Positions 58,532 to 64,000 of a stretch of 64,000 nt of DNA are shown here, piece by piece (the stretch's first letter is position 1; each line of letters opens with the position of its first letter). The notes beneath the pieces are model-generated. The model made no database searches and was not told where the DNA came from. It saw only the letters and a list, made by a program, of their open reading frames with translations. A program made the position numbers and the translations under genes. The stretch comes from Pratylenchus scribneri (lineage: Eukaryota > Nematoda > Chromadorea > Rhabditida > Pratylenchidae), in the NCBI GenBank assembly GCA_030063045.1, contig JAQSEB010000200.1, positions 186,001 through 250,000 of the forward strand, written 5' to 3'.

Positions 58532-60437
58532 ATGGATGAACAGAAAATGATATTGGAAGGAAATCGACAAAATAGCATAGATGACATTGTCGAATTCCCA
58601 TCCAAACCAGAACCATTAAATTCAGTGGCGGGTGAATATTGTGGGAATGTGGGGGTACTGTATAGAGTGAATTTTGTTTGCAGCAACTTTTGGGGGAAGG
58701 GCCCTTTGTGAGGTTTGTGGTGATGTTGCCTTTGGCCGTCACTATGGAATAAATGCGTGTAATGGATGTAAAGGTGATTTATGATGATACATTTTGCTTC
58801 ATTTCATATCCAAAACACTTTAAAAGGCTTCTTTCGGCGTTCCATCTGGAGCAAACGTGATTATCAATGTCGGTTTGGATCGACTTGTGTTGTGGTCAAA
58901 GGTAGTCCCCAAATCTAACTAATAAATTCGCCCTTTTAGAGCATCGAAATGTTTGTCGTGCTTGTCGATTACGAAAGTGTTTTGAAGTTGGAATGAATCC
59001 AGATGGTTCAAAAAATCCTTCTAAATAATAAAATTGTCATTTTTAGCAGTCCAACAGGAAAGGGACCGAAATGAACAACAACGAAAGGAGGAAGTGGGCG
59101 ACGGAAAGGATGAAGAGGCAGATTCAGGGCAAAATGCCGTCGAAACTGGCACCCAAGTTTGGATAAATTTCGAATGAAAAGAAAACAAAATTTTCAGACT
59201 GAATTCGATGATGAGGATAATCTTCTGGATCAATCAAATCATCCGGCGGGCGAAGAATTGCCCTCGCCTTTGGCCAATTCCCTTTTGGGAGGCGATCGCC
59301 ATCTCCATTTCCATCATTATTCCGTAGCCCCTGTGCCCGTCCAACTGGTTTTAGCCGAAAAACAAGTCTGGGATTTGGTCGACCCATCGCCCAGTTCCCG
59401 ACCCCAATTGGGGCCACAACCTGCGGATATTCCCTTCGAAATGGCCTTTGAGAATCCCACATTAGTCAGTCCCCGTTATCCGGTTCGTTGCCTCCACAAA
59501 TTGTGCCAATCCAAAATGATGACCCTTTTTCCGATGAAGCTTATGTTCACCCGAATGGATCGGCCCCTGACGCCGGAATTGCTGATCGACGGGTGGAGGC
59601 GCAATTTCACATATTTTGTCGATTGGACCCGTCAATTGGAGCCATTTCAGCGAATGTGCCTTTCCGATAGGGTCAGATCAATTTCCCTCACAAAGCATTC
59701 ATTCGACCCAATTTGAAGTTATTGTTGGCAAAGCAACGGCTGACCAATGTTGGATGGCTTGTTCACGCATACAATTCACATTTGACCGGTTCCGGGGCAA
59801 TTTGTTTTGCGAATGGAGCATTCTATCATCCTCTAACAACAATCACAAAACAAAATGAATCACAAAAGTGAGAATAATGGCATTTAGCATTAATATCCGC
59901 AAAATTCCAGCAAAATTGACAATTTCTTTGGCCAACAATTGTCCACACTTGTTCACAGTCTTTTTGAGCCACTTCGCCAATTGGAATTGGATTTTGCGGA
60001 ATATGTTCTCCTCAAGGCTATTCTCCTTTTTCGAGAGGAGGTCATTAATTGTGTCCCCAATCATTCCCCATTTTTATATTAAGGTTGGACTCAGTGCCCA
60101 TGGATTGGACCAAGTCAGGGAGGCCAGAAGCCGCTATCTTCGTGCATTATTTGAGTATTATTTTTGGGCATAAATCCCCCCATCCCCCTCATTTTTTCCA
60201 AGGTACATTCGGGATAATGGAAAGGGCGACGGTGGCATCCATCCAAAATCAATTTCTACAAATTTGGCTGCCAATGCATTCGAAAGAATGTCTTCCATTT
60301 TGGCAATGGCCTCACTCATTTCCACCCTCAAATCGGTGGCCAATGAACGTGTCCAAATTAGCTCAATTTTCAATTTGATCGAATTTGATGTTCTCATAAA
60401 GGATGTTCATTCCAGTGATTTGGATGGATTAAAATAA
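58532..60437 (+). CDS. Nuclear hormone receptor, nhr-10/nhr-68-like supplementary group
   Basis: The DNA-binding domain is complete over several exons: [20 protein letters not shown] then [40 protein letters not shown] and [20 protein letters not shown] (about 58690-59080). That is two four-Cys zinc fingers with P-box CNGCK, close to the nematode nhr-1/nhr-10/nhr-68 group. A charged hinge follows. The ligand-binding domain runs from about 59200 to 60437: [60 protein letters not shown] then [27 protein letters not shown] and [17 protein letters not shown]. It is a transcription factor with unknown ligand. The first exon is tentative: the ATG at 58532 gives an open N-terminus, but I could not close the phase to the zinc-finger exon. 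Confidence 0.88.
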
Positions 60438-60476
60438 AGTGAATTAAATTTCAAATATTTTTCATTCATTCATTTA

Positions 60477-61321
60477 TCAAACCCCAATTCCCCCTAAATT
60501 CTTCTCCCCAATTTCTTCATTTTCGGTTCTAAATTCTTGATCAAATTCTGCCAACATTTTCTTTGACATTTCCTGAGGCAATTTTTTGTTCTTTGCCGTC
60601 TCCTCCAGAATTTGTCTCAATGTTTTCCTCAATTCTGGTTTGGCCAATCCTCGGCCAATTGTGTCCCTCACTTTGATGCTCAATTAATAGAGTAAAATGA
60701 TCAAAGAAGTAGGATAATAGACTTGAATATAATCTTTTGTATCCTCAAAATATTGTCGAATAATTCGCTGGACTCGACCAGCCGTATTGATGTCAAATTG
60801 CTAAAAAATTTGGATTATTGGGACAAATTCAATCCTTTTTCATTTTTATTACACTTTTTGGCACAATTGTATCATTATATCGGGGAATTTCGATTTGGAT
60901 GTCACCCTAGGGTTACAATGAGGCGTTTTGCCGCAGCGGAGAACGTCTTGACCGGTCTTCATAATGCCAAAATATGTTTAAGGGTTTATCCTATATTCAC
61001 AAACCATATACCAATGAATAGAACTTTTTAAGACGCATCGAATGGTATATAATTTGTCATGTTTTGGTCAAAATTAAAGGGTATTAAATAGTTTTTAAGA
61101 CCAGTCAAGACGTTCGCCGCTGCGGCAAAACGCCTCATTGTATTCGAGGTGTCATCCAGGAAAAGTTGAGGAGCAGCAGAGGAGGCGGAATTATTATAGC
61201 AAAAAATAATTATAATAAAGACGATTGAGAAGATGAACATTTTTGATTGTCTTTGCCCAATTTTCCAGCCAAAGATGGGTTTAAAAGCATCCAAATTCCC
61301 ATTCTCATCCACATTTCCCAT
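60477..61321 (-). CDS. Small secreted protein gene interrupted by a MITE
   Basis: Read right to left. A start at 61319-61321, or more likely the internal Met, gives a signal-peptide-like MFIFSIVFIIIIFCYNNSAS then SAAPQLFLDDTSN. The 225-bp inverted-repeat element follows directly. Beyond it are FDINTAGRVQRIIRQYFEDT (about 60.78 kb) and a C-terminal helical exon (VRDTIGRGLAKPELRKTLRQ, ILEETAKNKKLPQEMSKKML) with the stop at 60477. The exon borders around the MITE and around 60.7 kb could not be fixed in phase. The gene may be intact with the MITE providing part of an intron, or it may be damaged. The function is unknown. It converges with the nuclear receptor gene, 40 bp from its stop. Confidence 0.5.
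60916..61140. mobile_element. 225-bp MITE with TA target sites
   Basis: The ends are inverted repeats of about 45 bp starting CAATGAGGCGTTTTGCCGCA, with only a few mismatches between arms. The element is bounded on both sides by TA (60914-60915 and 61141-61142), the target duplication typical of Tc1/mariner-type elements. There is no coding capacity. It lies inside the small secreted protein gene. Confidence 0.85.
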
Positions 61322-61775
61322 TCCAATTTGTTCAGCTTTTTGCTTTCATTTGGAAAACAATGAATTTGTTTGATTCCATTTCATTCCTTTGTTCTTTTCC
61401 CCCTATTTTGATTCATCCAAAAATGTTGGCCAAATCCATCCCACTTTTAATTCCTTTCATTAATTTATTAAAAATGCATTGTGATAGAAAGGTTGAATGG
61501 AATTGGAATTTGGGTTCATCGGAATCAGCAGGTGTTCGAGAAAAAGGGCAGGGAAAAAGTAGAGAAAAAATGAGTGAAGAATGACTGAGGGCGGGGGAAT
61601 GGACAAAATATGGCATCTGCGATTCAGGGAAAATCAGTGTCAAATTTGGGCGATTTTTGCTGCCAACGAACATCTGCCAAACTGACATGACAAACAAATT
61701 TGCATTCATTTGGCCATAACCACTTAATTCATCATTTGCCAACATTCCATCCATCCAAATAATGCCAAAGGAACA

Positions 61776-63630
61776 ATGAATTCGGCCGATGACCATCGTT
61801 GGACTCCTTCCTATCCCCCGTTGCCCCCTTCCATCCTTTGTTTTGGCATTTTCCTAACTCTCTTCGTCTGCAGTCCCCCGCAAAATGTTGATTCGGCCAA
61901 TCCGGAGGCCTCAACCTATTCATATTCGGTCCAATTGAATGCCAATGTTGGTTCCAGTCAAAATGGGAATTTCTTCAACATTGCCAATCTCTCCGTTTCC
62001 GTCACGAATTCCCCAAGTAATTCCGGCACAACTTCCAGTAAACCATCATCCACTACAACACCCAAAACGGCCACAACCACTTTGGGTAATAAATACAATA
62101 TTCACACATCTCCATATCCCCCCCCCCCCCTCCTTTAGCGGCAAAATCGCCGGCTATTCCTGCGGGCATTGATCTCAAATATGGAATTGCTTTCCCTGTC
62201 AATATTCTTTGCATTTTCTTCCAAATTTATGTTTCCATTTTTGGTCGTCGGATGGAAATGAGTGGAATTCGTTGGTTCACCATTTATTACAACATTTGGA
62301 ACATTTACCAAATTGTGGTCATTTCCAATACCGTGGAGAATAATAATCCATGGCAAGGTTGGCTCAATGATTCACGAATTGTGGCCAACAAGGAATCATT
62401 GGAGCTGTTCACGATGAGTTTCTTCCCCCTAGGTATTCCTCTGCCCCATTTCGCCATATTCCCAGCCAATTATTATTAGGTGTAATTCTGCTTGTTCCAC
62501 TCATTCTCCTCTCCCATTTCTGCTTTTGTTGTCCACTTCGTTGGATTCCTTGGTTGCTGATTTTCTTCCTACTTTCCATCCTTCCAACCTTTCTATACAA
62601 TGGTGGATTCTTCAATTTCAATTTGCCGCTGGTTAAAGGGAATTTAACGCTGAATTGGAATGGAACAAATGTGGATTTGTTGCAAGCTTATTGTAATCTC
62701 CATTTTGAATTGACTTCATATTTAGAACATTTTTTCAGCCTTTTGCGTTATATGCTATGCCATTCTTAGCCTCTATTACCTCATTCCAATGGTAAATTCT
62801 GCTCCTCCATAAAATATTCCCTAATTCATTATTGGCCATTGCAGGTTTTTGTGGCCACTTTCTTCTTTCTTTGCTATCGTCTCCTCAACCGATTCAACCC
62901 AAAAAGCAACCACCCTCTGGTCCATTAAACCCGTCTTCTCAATATTTAATTATTCCCCAATTTAGCGTGCTTCTCGAATGCTCGATCTATTTCTGCTTTT
63001 GCCCTATCTTTTGGTCATCCTTGCTGTCCATGCTCCTTGTTTCATCATTAATCTTTCCGGCTTTTTTATTTCCAACATTTATCCCACTTTATCCACCACA
63101 TTAATTCCCTTTCTTTTGGGCACCGGTGCCCCAAATTCAGCGGCTACGAATTCCACAACGATCCCTTTACCTCCACCGGCACCCACTTCCAATTGGATGA
63201 TGTAACCTAAAACAACTTAATTTGAATTTAACGAATGTAAAAATATTCGCATTTAGGAATGTTATCAAAATACACAATCAAATTTCGATGTACAAAGACG
63301 ATTCCCTAATGTTTCTGCCAATGATTGAATTTCTGGCCTCAATTCTTTTCATTCGAATTTATCGAGAACAGGCAGGATAATCCCATTCCACATACTCCAA
63401 CATTCCCCATATTCTGTTTAAGTATTTTGGTCTACTTTCCTGCTATGCCTGTTATAAGGATGAACGGGACGGTAGGATTCTGAATTCAGATTCTGATGGA
63501 AATTTTGCATTTTTAAGGTGCTTTCGGAATTTGTTGTAAAAAACGTCGTTCTTTGGCTGCAATGATGCCTGTCGTACATCCAATGCCTCAAAATCCACAA
63601 TTATGGGCTCAACCGGTTGGGAAGAAATGA
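61776..63630 (+). CDS. Orphan multi-pass (about 7 TM) membrane protein with Ser/Thr-rich ectodomain
   Basis: The start at 61776 gives MNSADDHRWTPSYPPLPPSI and a signal-like segment LCFGIFLTLFVC. A Ser/Thr/Asn-rich extracellular stretch follows (VSVTNSPSNSGTTSSKPSST), likely glycosylated. Hydrophobic segments come next: YGIAFPVNILCIFFQIYVSI; FTIYYNIWNIYQIVVI; VILLVPLILLSHFCFCC; WLLIFFLLSILPTFLY; AFCVICYAILSLYYLI then VFVATFFFLCYRLL; LDLFLLLPYLLVILAVHAPC; FLPMIEFLASILFIRIY. The basic C-terminal tail is FGICCKKRRSLAAMMPV, ending LWAQPVGKK at 63630. The shape resembles a nematode receptor-like protein, but I see no signature of a known GPCR class. Exon joins, especially 62.7-63.3 kb, are approximate. 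Confidence 0.6.
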
Positions 63631-64000
63631 GAAAATTGGAAGAAATAAAGGAGAAATGTAAAACAAACAATTATATTAATAAATGTATATTATTGTCCCC
63701 ATATTTTATGGCAGCCGGTTCAGCTATAAAAAGTATTCAGTGATCTGTTTGATTCAAATTAGTCTATTTAGTAATTTTCAGTTGAAAAAGCTAGTCCCGA
63801 AAGTTTCCGGATTCATGCCTCCGGCATACTCACTTTGTGACTTCCGTTCAACTCACTCTATATTATTAGAATTTTTTATTTTAACACAGATTTATCCTGC
63901 TTTATCCTGTATCCTTCATAGCTCTGAATCTGAAACTCCAGTCCAGCCTATAACCTTCAGCAAGCTTTACATTGGACTTGGGCCTATTTCCCCATTTAAT
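63631..64000. other. Window end, no feature
   Basis: The 3' flank of the orphan membrane protein gene. A TATAAAAAG word at 63725 could be promoter-like for a gene beyond the window. Nothing else seen. Confidence 0.4.

Overview
The window is nuclear DNA of a nematode. Genes have many short introns (mostly about 40-60 bp, GT-AG, with one convincing GC-AG). Introns and spacers are AT-rich, and splice acceptors of the TTTTAG/TTTCAG type lie just upstream of some start codons, as expected for trans-splicing. Nematode-specific families (mlt-10 type moulting protein, supplementary nuclear hormone receptor) and a gene pair known from a C. elegans operon (cyn-13 with sfa-1) support this. A tylenchine (clade IV, possibly plant-parasitic) species is my guess from gene style and is not proven. 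All gene models are hand-assembled from ORFs plus splice signals.

Layout. 1-3.4 kb: a Mn-type cation diffusion facilitator (minus, C-terminus cut by the window edge) and a small secreted protein (minus). 3.4-8.1 kb: no recognisable gene. 8.1-10.6 kb: mlt-10-like moulting protein (plus), convergent with an exc-5/FGD-type RhoGEF-PH-FYVE-PH gene (minus, 10.8-16.4 kb) whose intron holds a 1.1-kb minisatellite array. 17.5-18.9 kb: EED/MES-6 Polycomb WD40 protein (plus). 22.4-23.5 kb: EGF-like membrane protein (plus). 24.3-25.9 kb: inorganic pyrophosphatase PYP-1 with a putative membrane anchor (plus). 26.2-28.2 kb: Ser-rich unknown protein (minus). 28.8-29.4 kb: second array of the minisatellite, in a gene-poor stretch. 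32.8-33.6 kb: RPL-12 (minus). 34.1-35.8 kb: Integrator subunit 14 (plus). 36.2-36.8 kb: REEP/DP1 ER-shaping protein (minus), divergent from LIN-54 of the DREAM complex (plus, 37.3-39.1 kb). 40.3-41.5 kb: single-pass membrane protein (plus). 41.8-46.9 kb: large unknown gene (minus) with an intron of about 2.7 kb containing the third minisatellite array and a 1.1-kb inverted-repeat element. 47.3-52.1 kb: sfa-1 (SF1/BBP) preceded by cyn-13 (PPIE), same strand and about 190 bp apart. 52.4-53.9 kb: a hAT transposon remnant with intact 8-bp target-site duplication and a nested fold-back element. 54.3-58.0 kb: nse-4, snr-7 (SmG) and glutaminase in tight tandem. 58.5-60.4 kb: nuclear hormone receptor (plus). 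60.5-61.3 kb: small secreted protein gene (minus) carrying a 225-bp MITE. 61.8-63.6 kb: orphan multi-pass membrane protein (plus).

Most genes are housekeeping or chromatin/RNA-processing functions: SF1, SmG, PPIE, INTS14, EED, LIN-54, NSE4. The least explained material is repetitive. One minisatellite family occurs at three loci in 32 kb, in both orientations. A family of fold-back elements shares a core of alternating ATTAAG and ATATAG words and occurs twice, once nested inside a hAT copy. I found no convincing CRISPR array, rRNA, tRNA or prokaryotic-type system.
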